In this document: one piece after another, positions 52,182-60,794 of the stretch
Layout of the letters: each line of letters opens with the position of its first letter
How positions within the stretch are numbered: the stretch's first letter is position 1
Program-made: the position numbers and the translations under genes
The notes under the pieces: model-generated
Databases searched by the model: none
Told to the model about the DNA's origin: nothing
What the model saw: the letters and a program-made list of their open reading frames with translations, nothing else
Origin: DASUAS01 sp963819475
GTDB lineage: Bacteria; Actinomycetota; Acidimicrobiia; IMCC26256; DASPTH01
Assembly (NCBI GenBank): GCA_963819475.1
Contig: CAWFWE010000001.1
Span: forward strand, 372,001-436,000
Reading direction: 5' to 3'
Length of the DNA: 64,000 nt

Positions 52182-53401
52182 GCTGCTGACGTCTCCCTGG
52201 GCAGTCCGAGGATGCTCTCGGCGAGAATGTTGCGTTGCACCTGCGATGTGCCCGCGTAGACCGTGCCGCTCGCCGCGTTCAGCATCCAGACGTGCTCCCA
52301 GGATGCGGTGGAATTGGGCGCCCCGGGATCGTCGGTGCGGTACGCGCGAGGTGGCACGTGCCCCTCGGGCACCAAGCCGGCTGCACCCATGATCTCCATC
52401 GCCAGATTCGCCGCGACCTGGTGGTACTCGCTCCAGTAGAGCTTGGAGATGGACGCGGCCGGGCCGAGGTCGCCATCACGCAGGTACTGCGTGAGGATGC
52501 GCAGCCCCAGCATGCGCATGATCTCGACGCGCTCGAAGCACCATGCGAGCTGCTGACGGACCCGCGGCTCGTCGATGCGACCATGTTGACGCGCCAGCTC
52601 GACGAGCCGGTCGAACTCGTACCGGAACATGATCGGGTTGAGCGCAGCCTCCTCGCCCCGCTCGTGTCCGAGCAGCGACGTCGCCACCGCCCATCCACCG
52701 TGTACCGGGCCGACGATGTTGCCTTCGGGGATGCGCGCGCCGTCGAAGAAGACCTCGTTGAAGTCACTGTCACCGGTGAGCATGCGGATCGGGCGCACCT
52801 CGACGCCCGGCGTGTCCATCGGGCACAGCAGGAACGAGATGCCGCGATGCTTGGGAACGGTCGGGTCGGTGCGTGCCAACACGAAGATCCAGTTGGCGCG
52901 CGTCGCGAACGACGTCCAGATCTTCTGCCCGTCGATCACCCAGTCGTCACCGTCGAGCACGGCCCGCGTGGCGAGACCAGCGAGGTCGGAGCCCGCGTTC
53001 GGCTCCGAGAACCCCTGGCACCACGTGTCCTCTCCGGAGAGGATGCGGGGCAGGAACCGGCGCTTCTGCTCCTCGGTCCCCCATTTGAGGAGCGTGTTGC
53101 CCACCATCTTGACGGTGACGGTGTCGCTGGCGGGCCCGAGCGGGACCATGGCCCGGGCGCACTCCTCCACCAGCACGACCTGCTCCCGCTTGGTCATGCC
53201 GCCGCCGCCGTACTCCGTCGGCCACGCCAGGCCGAGCAGGCCGTGCTCGTACAGCGTGCGCCGCCAGTCGGTTACAAACTCGGCGGCCTCGGCAGCCGGG
53301 AGGGCGCCGATGCCGGGCCAGTCGGCGGGGAGGTGCGCGGCGAGGAACGCCCGCACTCGGGCCCGGAACGCCTCGGCTTCGGGGCTCGTGCGCAGGTCCA
53401 C
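52178..53401 (-). CDS. Acyl-CoA dehydrogenase
   Basis: A 407-residue flavoprotein from GTG 53401. It contains WPTEYGGGGMTKREQ, GFSEPNAGSDLAGL, WVIDGQKIWTSFA, and the C-terminal VYAGTSQVQRNILAESILGLP, which fills the role of the catalytic-Glu segment in FadE-type enzymes. It appears complete on its own, unlike the paired enzymes elsewhere in the window. The palindromic operator at 53421-53440 lies 20 bp upstream. Begins the leftward ACAD / hydratase / CoA-transferase operon. Confidence 0.94.
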   Translation of the reverse strand: MDLRTSPEAEAFRARVRAFLAAHLPADWPGIGALPAAEAAEFVTDWRRTLYEHGLLGLAWPTEYGGGGMTKREQVVLVEECARAMVPLGPASDTVTVKMVGNTLLKWGTEEQKRRFLPRILSGEDTWCQGFSEPNAGSDLAGLATRAVLDGDDWVIDGQKIWTSFATRANWIFVLARTDPTVPKHRGISFLLCPMDTPGVEVRPIRMLTGDSDFNEVFFDGARIPEGNIVGPVHGGWAVATSLLGHERGEEAALNPIMFRYEFDRLVELARQHGRIDEPRVRQQLAWCFERVEIMRMLGLRILTQYLRDGDLGPAASISKLYWSEYHQVAANLAMEIMGAAGLVPEGHVPPRAYRTDDPGAPNSTASWEHVWMLNAASGTVYAGTSQVQRNILAESILGLPRETSAA

Positions 53402-53420
53402 CGCGGCAGGATAACCGAGA

Positions 53421-53440
53421 AGTTGACGGATCCGTCAAGT
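53421..53440. promoter_or_regulatory. Candidate TetR operator, site 1
   Basis: AGTTGACG-GATC-CGTCAAGT; the inner 16 bp (53423-53438) are a perfect palindrome. It lies between the leftward dehydrogenase operon (start 53401) and the rightward hydratase/TetR operon (start 53502), so it can control both. It shares arms and spacing with sites at 59692 and 63180. Confidence 0.75.
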
Positions 53441-53501
53441 ATGGGCAATGCTCGAACCGCGCCGCGGAGTTCGCGCCAGGACGACGAGAGGATCCCCGTC
53501 G

Positions 53502-54269
53502 ATGTACGACGTACCCGAGCAGCTCATCGTGGAGGCGGACGGTCCGGTCCGGATCATCACCATGAACAACCCGGACATGCGCAACGCGTTCATCGACCCG
53601 CTCCACGAGGCGATGCGCAACATCTGGTACCAGATCTCGCGCGACCGCGACGCCCGGGCCGTCGTGCTCACCGGTGCCGGCTCCGCCTTCTGCGCCGGCG
53701 GCAACGTGCCCGGCTTCATCCGCGACTACGACGACCCCGAGCACCGTCGGCAGTCGTTGCGCGATGCCCAACGCCTCGTCGACGAGATGCTGCGCTTCCA
53801 CCTGCCCGTCGTCGCCGCGGTCAACGGCCCGGCGGTGGGCCTGGGGGCCAGCGTCGCCGTGACCTGTGACATCGTGCTGATCGCCGAGAGCACCTACATC
53901 GCCGACACCCACGTGAACATCGGGCTCACCGCCGGCGACGGCGGCGCCGCCACCTGGCCGTTGCTCATCGGCATGCTGCGGGCGAAGGAGTATCTGCTCA
54001 CCGGTGAGCGCATCCCCGCCGCGTTGGCGGTCGAGTTCGGCCTGGCCAACCGGATGGTGGCCGACGACGAGTTGATGCCCGAAGCGCTCGCGCTTGCGCA
54101 CAAGCTGTCGGCTCTTCCGCCGCAATCGCTCCAGGAGACCAAGCGCGCCCTGAACGTCCACCTCCAGCAGGCGGTAGCGTCGGTGCTTCCGTTTGCGCTC
54201 TCCGCCGAGGCTGAGTCGTTCGCCACCCCGGAGATCAAGGCGACGATCGAGAAGTTCTCGAAGCAGTAG
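53502..54269 (+). CDS. Enoyl-CoA hydratase/isomerase family protein
   Basis: A 255-residue crotonase from ATG 53502 (GAGAGGA upstream). IITMNNPDMRNAFIDPLHEAM, GSAFCAGGNVPGF for the oxyanion hole, NGPAVGLGASVAVTCDIVLIAE, and INIGLTAGDGGAATWPL-like active-site loop (VNIGLTAGDGG). It ends with IKATIEKFSKQ. It is the first gene of a two-gene rightward operon with the TetR regulator, 22 bp apart, and carries the shared operator 62 bp upstream. Confidence 0.93.
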   Translation: MYDVPEQLIVEADGPVRIITMNNPDMRNAFIDPLHEAMRNIWYQISRDRDARAVVLTGAGSAFCAGGNVPGFIRDYDDPEHRRQSLRDAQRLVDEMLRFHLPVVAAVNGPAVGLGASVAVTCDIVLIAESTYIADTHVNIGLTAGDGGAATWPLLIGMLRAKEYLLTGERIPAALAVEFGLANRMVADDELMPEALALAHKLSALPPQSLQETKRALNVHLQQAVASVLPFALSAEAESFATPEIKATIEKFSKQ

Positions 54270-54291
54270 ATCCGAGGAGCCCGATACCGAC

Positions 54292-54936
54292 ATGGCCGCT
54301 CGCACGAACGACTTCAAGCTGCAGGGTGAGGTCCGGAGTCCGGCCAAGACGATGGGGCCGCGCGCGTTGCGCACGTCGGGCCTGATCAAGGAACGCGCCC
54401 GCGAAGTCTTCCTGGCCAAGGGGTACTACGGCACCAGCGTGGAGGAGATCGCGGAGGCGGCCGGCGTGTCCCGCGCCTCCTTCTACACTTACTTCCCGTC
54501 GAAGCGCGACCTGCTCTACTCGCTCGGCACCGACACCTACAGCGCGCTTGACGGCATCTTGAACGAGATGCGCGCACTGGAGGCGACGTGGTCAGACGAC
54601 GACGTCTACGAGATCGTCCGCATCTACCTGCGGTTCCTCGAGGAGCACGGCGCCTTCATGCTGGTCTGGAGCCAGGCCACGTACGGCGACGAAGCCCTGG
54701 CGAAGACCGGGATGCGCACCCGGCTCGCGAATGCCCGCCGGTTCGGCCAGATCCTCCAGCGCCTCTCCGGCGAGGAGCCCGATCCCGACGACGATCCGGC
54801 GCGCTTCGGTCTGGCCATCCTCGTGATGATCGACCGCTACTGGTCGTACTGGCGGGTGAACGAATTCCCGTTCTCCGAAGAGGAGGTCGTCGACACCCTC
54901 GGCGACGTCCTCGGCGCGTTCATCGCGTCCCGGTGA
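54292..54936 (+). CDS. TetR family transcriptional regulator
   Basis: A 214-residue regulator from ATG 54292. The DNA-binding domain is REVFLAKGYYGTSVEEIAEAAGVSRASFYTYFPSKRDLLYSL at about residues 38-80; the rest is the helical ligand/dimer domain (WSQATYGDEALAKTGMRTRLANARRFGQ, then IDRYWSYWRVNEFPFSEEEVVDTL). It follows a crotonase gene and lies in the middle of four transcription units, three of which begin with the same 20 bp palindrome, including its own promoter. It is therefore the best candidate for that operator, with autoregulation. Ligand probably an acyl-CoA (inference from family and context). Confidence 0.94.
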   Translation: MAARTNDFKLQGEVRSPAKTMGPRALRTSGLIKERAREVFLAKGYYGTSVEEIAEAAGVSRASFYTYFPSKRDLLYSLGTDTYSALDGILNEMRALEATWSDDDVYEIVRIYLRFLEEHGAFMLVWSQATYGDEALAKTGMRTRLANARRFGQILQRLSGEEPDPDDDPARFGLAILVMIDRYWSYWRVNEFPFSEEEVVDTLGDVLGAFIASR

Positions 54937-54951
54937 CGCGGCTCGGGGGCC

Positions 54952-55743
54952 TCAGGTCCAGGTCCATTCGGGGTCGCGCTTCTCGAGGTACGAACGACGC
55001 GCCTCGGCGGAGTCGTGGTACCGGGTGATGCGGCCGGTGTAGTCCTGCTCGAGGCGGTACCCGTCCTTGAGCCCGAGGTCCTCGACCCGGTTCAGCGACT
55101 CCTTGGCCAGGCGCAGACCGATCGGGCTCTTGGTCGCGATGACGGCGGCGAGCGCGCGCGCTTCGGCCATGAGCTCGCCGGCGGGCACCACCTTCTCCAC
55201 CGCGCCGAGGCGGTGGAACTCCTCGGCGCCGACGAACTCGCCGGTGTAGAACATCTTGCGGGTCTTATAGGGACCGACCATCCGCTGCAGGTGACGGCCG
55301 CCGCCGAGCACGCCGGCGTTGATCTCGGGGAGCGCGAACCGGGCGTGCTCCGAGGCGATGATCACGTCACAGCACGCGACGAGCGCCAGCCCGGCACCGA
55401 CCGCGGCGCCGTTGATGGCGCCGATCACCGGGAGCGGGCAATCGCTCAGCGCCCAGAAGCAGTCGCGCACGATGCTGCCGGGGTCGAGGAGGTCGACGAT
55501 GCTGTCGCCGTCGGCCTGCTCGCGCCCGTGGCGCCGCGCCGAGTCGTTGAGATCGACGCCACCGCAGAACACGCGCTCCCCTGCGGCGGTGAAGATCACG
55601 ACGTGCGCGTCGGTGCCGTGACGCAACTCGGTGAACGCCTGCTCGATCTCCCGGAACGCCTGTGCGTTCAGGGCGTTGACCGGCGGACGGTCGAACGTGA
55701 CCGTGGCGATGCGGGCCTCGATCTCGACGTTGATGTACTCCAA
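54952..55743 (-). CDS. Enoyl-CoA hydratase/isomerase family protein
   Basis: A 263-residue crotonase. No ATG or GTG is in place; TTG 55743 has GGGAGC upstream and gives the normal N-terminus EYINVEIEARIATVTFDRPPVNALN. ERVFCGGVDLND (oxyanion region), NGAAVGAGLALVACCDVIIASEHARFALPEINAG, and the end RRSYLEKRDPEW follow. Last gene of the ligase-HMGS-like-thiolase-hydratase operon that begins at 59667, 14 bp after the thiolase stop. It would hydrate or isomerise an enoyl-CoA before thiolysis. Confidence 0.92.
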   Translation of the reverse strand: MEYINVEIEARIATVTFDRPPVNALNAQAFREIEQAFTELRHGTDAHVVIFTAAGERVFCGGVDLNDSARRHGREQADGDSIVDLLDPGSIVRDCFWALSDCPLPVIGAINGAAVGAGLALVACCDVIIASEHARFALPEINAGVLGGGRHLQRMVGPYKTRKMFYTGEFVGAEEFHRLGAVEKVVPAGELMAEARALAAVIATKSPIGLRLAKESLNRVEDLGLKDGYRLEQDYTGRITRYHDSAEARRSYLEKRDPEWTWT

Positions 55744-55757
55744 CTGTCCGCTCCCGT

Positions 55758-56918
55758 TCAGTCCTTGTCCGAGCTCAGGATGGTGACGGCCGAGACCGCG
55801 GTGGGGCCGCCGACGTTGTGCGCGAGCGCGACGCGCGCGCCGTCGACCTGGTTGGTCGACTCCCCTCGTAGCTGCTCGAACAGCTCGACGCACTGTGCGA
55901 TGCCGGTGGCCCCCGGCGGGTGTCCCTTGGCCTTGAGTCCGCCGCTCGGGTTCACCGGGAGCCGGCCGCCCACCGCGGTGTCGCCCGACGCGATGAGCGC
56001 CGCGCCGCCGAAGCGCTCGCAGAACCCGAGGTCCTCGTAGTCGATAAGCTCGACCCCGGTGAAGCAGTCGTGCACCTCGGCGACGTCGATGTCGGCGGGT
56101 CCGACGCCGGCCATCGCGTACGCCTGCCGCGCGGCCTTCACCGTCGGTGGGAACGTCGTCATGTCGGCTTTGTGCTGGTGCATGACGCGGTCGAGTCCGA
56201 GCCCGACCCCCCGTACCCACACCGGCCGGTCGGTGTAGCGGTCGACGACCTCCTCGCCCACCAACAAAAGCGCGGCGGCGCCGTCGCTCTGGGGCGTGCA
56301 GTCGTAGATCCCGAACGGCTCGACGACGGTCGGCGCGTTCAGAACGTCTTCGATCGTGATCTCGAAGCGCAGCTGCGCCTTCGGGTTGCTCACGCCGTGG
56401 TGGTGGTTCTTCACCGCGACCATCGCGAGATGCTCGCGCGTCGCCGGCGACTCGTGGAGGTAGCGGTTGACGTGCAATGCGAAGTTCGCGGGCGCGACCA
56501 CGCCGATGGGGTAGTCCCACGCCATGTCGCGCGTCAGGCCCATCCACTCCCAGAACGTGCCGCGTGCCGACGACTCGCGTACCTTGTCGGCGCCGGCCAC
56601 GAGCACCACATCGAGCATCCCGCTGGCGACGCCGTAGACGCCGTTGCGGATGGCGTCGTTGCCCGTGGCGCACACGTTCTCGACGCGCGTTACCGGCACG
56701 TCGAGCAGGCCGCAGGAGTCGGCGAAGATACCCGAGGGGAAACCGTCGGTGGTCGTGAGCTCGCCGAACCAGGCCGCCTCGATGTCGCCGCGGTCGATCC
56801 CCTTGTCGACGGAGTCGACCGCTTCGGTCACCGCCATGGGCACGAGGTCCTTGATACCCAGCTCGAAGTGCTCGCCGAAGGGCGTCATGCCCGCGCCGAC
56901 CACCGCCACGCGTCTCAC
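55758..56918 (-). CDS. Thiolase (acetyl-CoA acetyltransferase, SCP-x type)
   Basis: A 386-residue thiolase from GTG 56918 in a GTGA overlap with the upstream gene. The nucleophile C83 is in VENVCATGNDAI, and the base/stabilising His is H333 in KAKGHPPGATG. YDCTPQSDGAAALLL and EVHDCFTGVELI are typical of the SCP-x/actinobacterial thiolase branch. In contrast to the 48434 protein this one keeps its catalytic Cys. It would split a 3-ketoacyl-CoA. The preceding DUF35 fusion protein may be its binding partner. Confidence 0.94.
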   Translation of the reverse strand: MRRVAVVGAGMTPFGEHFELGIKDLVPMAVTEAVDSVDKGIDRGDIEAAWFGELTTTDGFPSGIFADSCGLLDVPVTRVENVCATGNDAIRNGVYGVASGMLDVVLVAGADKVRESSARGTFWEWMGLTRDMAWDYPIGVVAPANFALHVNRYLHESPATREHLAMVAVKNHHHGVSNPKAQLRFEITIEDVLNAPTVVEPFGIYDCTPQSDGAAALLLVGEEVVDRYTDRPVWVRGVGLGLDRVMHQHKADMTTFPPTVKAARQAYAMAGVGPADIDVAEVHDCFTGVELIDYEDLGFCERFGGAALIASGDTAVGGRLPVNPSGGLKAKGHPPGATGIAQCVELFEQLRGESTNQVDGARVALAHNVGGPTAVSAVTILSSDKD

Positions 56919-58114
56919 TGGCTGACCTCCGCATCGTCGGATCGCTCGGCGGGCGAGAACGCGTAGCCGTAGTCCGGAATCCCGGATCGCTCGGCGACCC
57001 GGCGCAGCACCATCTCGCCACGGTCGTCGATGGCCACGGTGCCCGGTGGCGCGCCTGTCACCGGGGCGAGGAGGCGCACTCCAGTTTCGCCGAGCTCGAC
57101 GATCACGATCGTGTAGGGCGTCGCCAGCCCCGGGACCGGGGTGTGGACGGTGGTCGTCGTGTACACGGTCGCGTCGCGCGGCAGCTCGGTCACCTCGGCG
57201 TCGCCCTCGGCGCCGCAGCCCAGGCAGCGGTGGCGAGGGGGCAGGGCGAGCGTGCCGCAGTGCGGGCAGCGGCCCGCCTCGAGCCGCACCTTGGCCTCGA
57301 ACGCCCGCTCGTAGGCCGGGAGCGAGATGCGGATCTCCGGACCCGGAGTGACGCGCTGCCGGGGCAGGTCCTGCGGTGCGCGTTCCACCCGCACGACGGT
57401 CGTGCCGCCCGCCGCGACCTCGACTGCGGTCATCGTCGCCTGCTCGAACGCGAGCAGCAGACCGTTCGCTCGGATCTCGGCCAGGGCCGCCAGCGCCAAC
57501 AGCGGCGCGCTCGCGCCAGTGGTGCGCACACTGGGTGCGTCGCCCTCGCAGAGCGCGGCAGCGTCTTTGGCGGGCAACCCAACCGCGGCGACGGCCTTCC
57601 GCGCGATCCCCGCCTCGGTGAGTGCCGCCCGCATCCCGCGTTCGCGCACCAGCCTCGGGTCGTCGTAGTCGTGCACCTCGCCGTCGCTACCGCGCGCCCG
57701 TACCGGCAGGCTGCGCAGCACCCGCGCGACCGACGCGAGCGCGAGCCCGTCGCCGTCGGCGACCACCGCCGCGGCCGCGCCACTGCCCGGCCCCGTGTCG
57801 GCGCCGATCACCAGCGTGCCGGCGTCGGCCACGAGCAGCGCGTCGAGCACCGCCGGTCCACCCCCGACCTGCTCGACCACCGTGGTCGTCGCCGGGAGCC
57901 CCAGCCCCGCGATCAGTGCGGCACCGTTGCCCCCGTCGAGCAGAGGGAGGTCACGCGTGATGAACACGACGTGGTGCACGTCGGCGCGCGCGTCGCCCAG
58001 CGCGGCGCGGCCCGCCTGCACCGCCATGGTGAGCGCGTCTTCGTCGCGGCCGCTCACACGAGCGGCCGCGCTCCCCCACGGAGGAAGATAGGTGCCGATC
58101 GCCCAGACGCTCAC
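56915..58114 (-). CDS. HMG-CoA synthase-like / DUF35 zinc-ribbon OB-fold fusion protein
   Basis: A 399-residue two-part protein from GTG 58114 (GTGA overlap with the ligase). Residues 1 to about 255 have the HMG-CoA synthase-like thiolase fold, recognisable by YLPPWG at the start and SGRDEDALTMAVQAGRAAL. The place of the catalytic Cys reads VVEQVGGGPAVLD, so this half may be inactive. Residues about 270-390 are DUF35: RCPHCGTLALPPRHRCLGCGAEG gives the four-Cys zinc ribbon, then TTTTVHTPVPGLATPYTIVIVELGETGVRLLA the OB fold. Probably binds acyl-CoA for the next-door thiolase. Confidence 0.88.
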   Translation of the reverse strand: MSVWAIGTYLPPWGSAAARVSGRDEDALTMAVQAGRAALGDARADVHHVVFITRDLPLLDGGNGAALIAGLGLPATTTVVEQVGGGPAVLDALLVADAGTLVIGADTGPGSGAAAAVVADGDGLALASVARVLRSLPVRARGSDGEVHDYDDPRLVRERGMRAALTEAGIARKAVAAVGLPAKDAAALCEGDAPSVRTTGASAPLLALAALAEIRANGLLLAFEQATMTAVEVAAGGTTVVRVERAPQDLPRQRVTPGPEIRISLPAYERAFEAKVRLEAGRCPHCGTLALPPRHRCLGCGAEGDAEVTELPRDATVYTTTTVHTPVPGLATPYTIVIVELGETGVRLLAPVTGAPPGTVAIDDRGEMVLRRVAERSGIPDYGYAFSPAERSDDAEVSQ

Positions 58115-59667
58115 TGGGGGACCCCGAAGGTCGTCTCGGCTTCCTTCAGGCTGCGGCGCAGGACCTTGCCCGACGCCGTGCGCGGGATCGCGTCGACGAA
58201 CACGACGTCCTCCACGTGCTTGTAGCCGGCGAGCTTCTCGGCCACATACGCGCGCAGGTCGTCGGCGGTGGCCGCGCCGGGCGCCGTCAGCACGATCGCC
58301 GCCTTGGGTGCTTCGCCCTTCGTGGCGTGCGGCACGCCGTACACCCCGCAGTCCGCGACCGCGGGATGACCGTGCAACGTGGCCTCGATCTCGGCCGGCG
58401 CGACCGAGAAGCCGGACACTTTGATCATCTCCTTCGCCCGGTCGGTGATGTGGATCCATCCCTCGGGTTCGACCCACCCGACGTCGCCGGTGCGCGCCCA
58501 ACCGTCGAGGAACGCGTCGGCGTCGGCTTCGACCGGCAGGTAGCCCGCCATCATGTGGGGGCCGCGCACGATGATCTCGCCTTCTGTGCCGGATGGGACG
58601 TCCTCGTGCGTTTCGAGGTCGACCACGCGCACCTCGAGGTCGGACACCGGGAGCCCAGGCGTGTCGAGCCGCCAGCGGTCCGGGTAATCGACGGGATTGC
58701 AGTGCAGGCCCGGCACCTCGGTGGCGCCGTACGCGTGCAACCAGCGGATCCCCGAGCGATCGGTCACCCGGTTGGCGACGTCCTCGGCGATGGGCGTCGC
58801 GGCCCACATCATGTAGCGCAGCGACGACAGGTCGTACTTCTCGAGCTCGGGGTGGTTCGCCATCGCGACCGCGATCGGCGCGGCGCCGAACGCAAGCGTC
58901 ACCCGCTCCTGCTCGATGTGCGACAGCATTGTGTCCAGGTCGAAGCGCGGGAACAACGAAATCGTCGCCGCCGACACCCACGTGCAACCGGTGATGGCGA
59001 TGCCGTAGATGTGGAACAGCGGCAGGAAGAACTGCACGTGATCGTCTTCACGCACCGCGCACGCCGAGTTCCAGTTGATCACCGACGCGACCAGTGACCG
59101 GTGCGTGTGCCGCACCGCCTTGGGCAGGCCCGTCGTCCCCGAGCTGAACGGGTACGCGTAGTCGGCATCCAGCGCGCTTTCGGGTAGCGGTCCGGGGCGC
59201 TGTCCGGGTGTGCCGAACACGAGGTCCCAGAACGACAACCACCCGGGCGGCGCGTCCTCGTCGACACAGATGCGCGTGGCGGGCGCGCCGGCCGCGTCGA
59301 GGACTTCGGCGAGCGCGGCGTCGGCAACCACGACATCAGGCTGCGTGAGCGCAAATGCGTGCTCGAACTCCGACGACTTCCACGTCGGGTTCGGCAACAC
59401 GACCGCGCCACCGGCCAGACTCACGCCGTGCTGGGCGATGATCCACTCGGGCCGGTTGGTGACGGCCAGCGCGACTCGAGTACCCGGCCCGAAGCCGAGC
59501 GCGAGGAAGGCATTGGCGAACGAGTTCCCGGTGCTGTCGAGCTCCCGGTAGGTGAACACGTCGCCACCGAAATGGAGGGCGATCTTCTCCGGGTGACGGT
59601 CGGCGGCGTCCTGCAGGAAGTGGTGCAGCGGACGATCCGGGTAGTGCAGCGGCGGGCGGCGGAACAT
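58111..59667 (-). CDS. AMP-dependent acyl-CoA ligase/synthetase
   Basis: A 518-residue adenylate-forming enzyme. Start ATG 59667 has GAGGAG 5 bp upstream; the in-frame ATG at 59709 would lie within the operator. P-loop FSSGTTGLPKAVRH, A5 HAYGATEVPG, A7 ARTGDVGW, hinge DRAKEMIKVSGFSVAPAEIE, and catalytic Lys in PRTASGKVLRR. First gene of a four-gene operon (ligase, HMGS-like/DUF35, thiolase, hydratase); the operator at 59692-59711 is 24 bp upstream. It would load the pathway's carboxylic acid onto CoA. Confidence 0.94.
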   Translation of the reverse strand: MFRRPPLHYPDRPLHHFLQDAADRHPEKIALHFGGDVFTYRELDSTGNSFANAFLALGFGPGTRVALAVTNRPEWIIAQHGVSLAGGAVVLPNPTWKSSEFEHAFALTQPDVVVADAALAEVLDAAGAPATRICVDEDAPPGWLSFWDLVFGTPGQRPGPLPESALDADYAYPFSSGTTGLPKAVRHTHRSLVASVINWNSACAVREDDHVQFFLPLFHIYGIAITGCTWVSAATISLFPRFDLDTMLSHIEQERVTLAFGAAPIAVAMANHPELEKYDLSSLRYMMWAATPIAEDVANRVTDRSGIRWLHAYGATEVPGLHCNPVDYPDRWRLDTPGLPVSDLEVRVVDLETHEDVPSGTEGEIIVRGPHMMAGYLPVEADADAFLDGWARTGDVGWVEPEGWIHITDRAKEMIKVSGFSVAPAEIEATLHGHPAVADCGVYGVPHATKGEAPKAAIVLTAPGAATADDLRAYVAEKLAGYKHVEDVVFVDAIPRTASGKVLRRSLKEAETTFGVPQ

Positions 59668-59691
59668 GGGCTCCTCGAGGCTCTCGACCGG

Positions 59692-59711
59692 ACTTGACGA
59701 AGGCGTCAAGT
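59692..59711. promoter_or_regulatory. Candidate TetR operator, site 2
   Basis: ACTTGACG-AAGG-CGTCAAGT, perfect 8 bp arms with a 4 bp spacer, 24 bp upstream of the ligase start. It overlaps the stop codon of the preceding dehydrogenase gene (59706-59708). Confidence 0.77.
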
Positions 59712-60794
59712 ATGGCTGCTCGCTGATCCCTCGGCAATCTGGCTACCCCCGCTGATGAGCGGGTAGAGCCGGTCGGCACCGAGCCCGACCACCATCTCGC
59801 CCAGGGTCTGGCTCGAGGCGCGCTCGTCGCCGTACTCGCTGCGCCACGCCCACAGTCGCCGCGAGAAGTGGTGCAGCGGGTACTCGCGTGTCATGCCCAT
59901 CGCGCCGTGGGCCTGGTGCGCATGGCGGGTCGCCTCGCTCGCGGCCTGGTCGGCGAGGAGCTTGGCCGCGGCGATCTCGAACCGCGCCGGGCCCGACTCC
60001 GCCGCGCGCACCGCGGCGGCGAGCGCGACCGACACGATGACGGACTCCTGGGCTCCGTGGACGAGGTGCGTCTGCACGGCCTGGAACGTGCCGACCGGTT
60101 TGCCGAACTGGCGACGCGCCGCGGTGTACTCGAGCGTGATCGCTTCCAGGCGCTCGAGCGCGCCCGCCATCGACGCGGTACGGGCGAGCGCGCCGCGTCG
60201 ATACAGCGCCTCGGCGTCGACGCCGCGGGCGGCCGGCGCGCTCGCGCGCGGCGCGACGCCGTCGAAGGTGACCGAGTCGCGCGGCTCACCCGCGAGATTC
60301 ACGGCTGGCTCGACGCGGGCGTCGGCCGGATCGGCCTGCACCACCACCGGACCGTCGTCGGTATCGAGCAGCGCCAGGATCTGGTCGACGGCCCGCGCCC
60401 AGGGCACTCGGTGTGCGGTCCCGTGGAGGACCCCGTCGCGCAATCCGAGGTCGTCGCGCCGCGTGTGCGGCGCCACCGTCACCGCGCCGCCGGGGACCTC
60501 CAGGCCCGCGCCCGCGAGCAGCCAACCGCCCAGCACCCCCGTCTCGGCCAGCGGGAGGGGCACGGCATGAGCGCCGGCGATCCGGAGCACCTCCATCGCG
60601 TCGGCGAGTGTCCCCCCGGAGCCACCCGCGGCCTCCGGTACCGACACCCAGGCCAGGCCCGTGTCGGCGACCGCGTCCCAGACTGCGGGCGCCCAACCGT
60701 CGTTCTCGGCCTGTTCCACCGCGGCGAACGTCGACGTGTCGGCGAACAGGCGGGTGGCGGTCTCGGACAGCAGCGGATCCGTGGCGGGGCTCAC
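59706..60794 (-). CDS. Acyl-CoA dehydrogenase, partner subunit
   Basis: A 362-residue acyl-CoA dehydrogenase fold from GTG 60794, overlapping the upstream gene by 4 bases. It shows ALERLEAITLEYTAARRQFGKPVGTFQAVQTHL and HQAHGAMGMTREYPLHHFSRRL, but lacks the SEPxxGSD block and a GGTxEIxR segment. This is the pattern of the second chain of an alpha2beta2 enzyme; the partner is the gene at 60791. Its stop codon lies inside the operator of the next operon, so two transcription units meet here with no spacer. Confidence 0.9.
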   Translation of the reverse strand: MSPATDPLLSETATRLFADTSTFAAVEQAENDGWAPAVWDAVADTGLAWVSVPEAAGGSGGTLADAMEVLRIAGAHAVPLPLAETGVLGGWLLAGAGLEVPGGAVTVAPHTRRDDLGLRDGVLHGTAHRVPWARAVDQILALLDTDDGPVVVQADPADARVEPAVNLAGEPRDSVTFDGVAPRASAPAARGVDAEALYRRGALARTASMAGALERLEAITLEYTAARRQFGKPVGTFQAVQTHLVHGAQESVIVSVALAAAVRAAESGPARFEIAAAKLLADQAASEATRHAHQAHGAMGMTREYPLHHFSRRLWAWRSEYGDERASSQTLGEMVVGLGADRLYPLISGGSQIAEGSASSHT

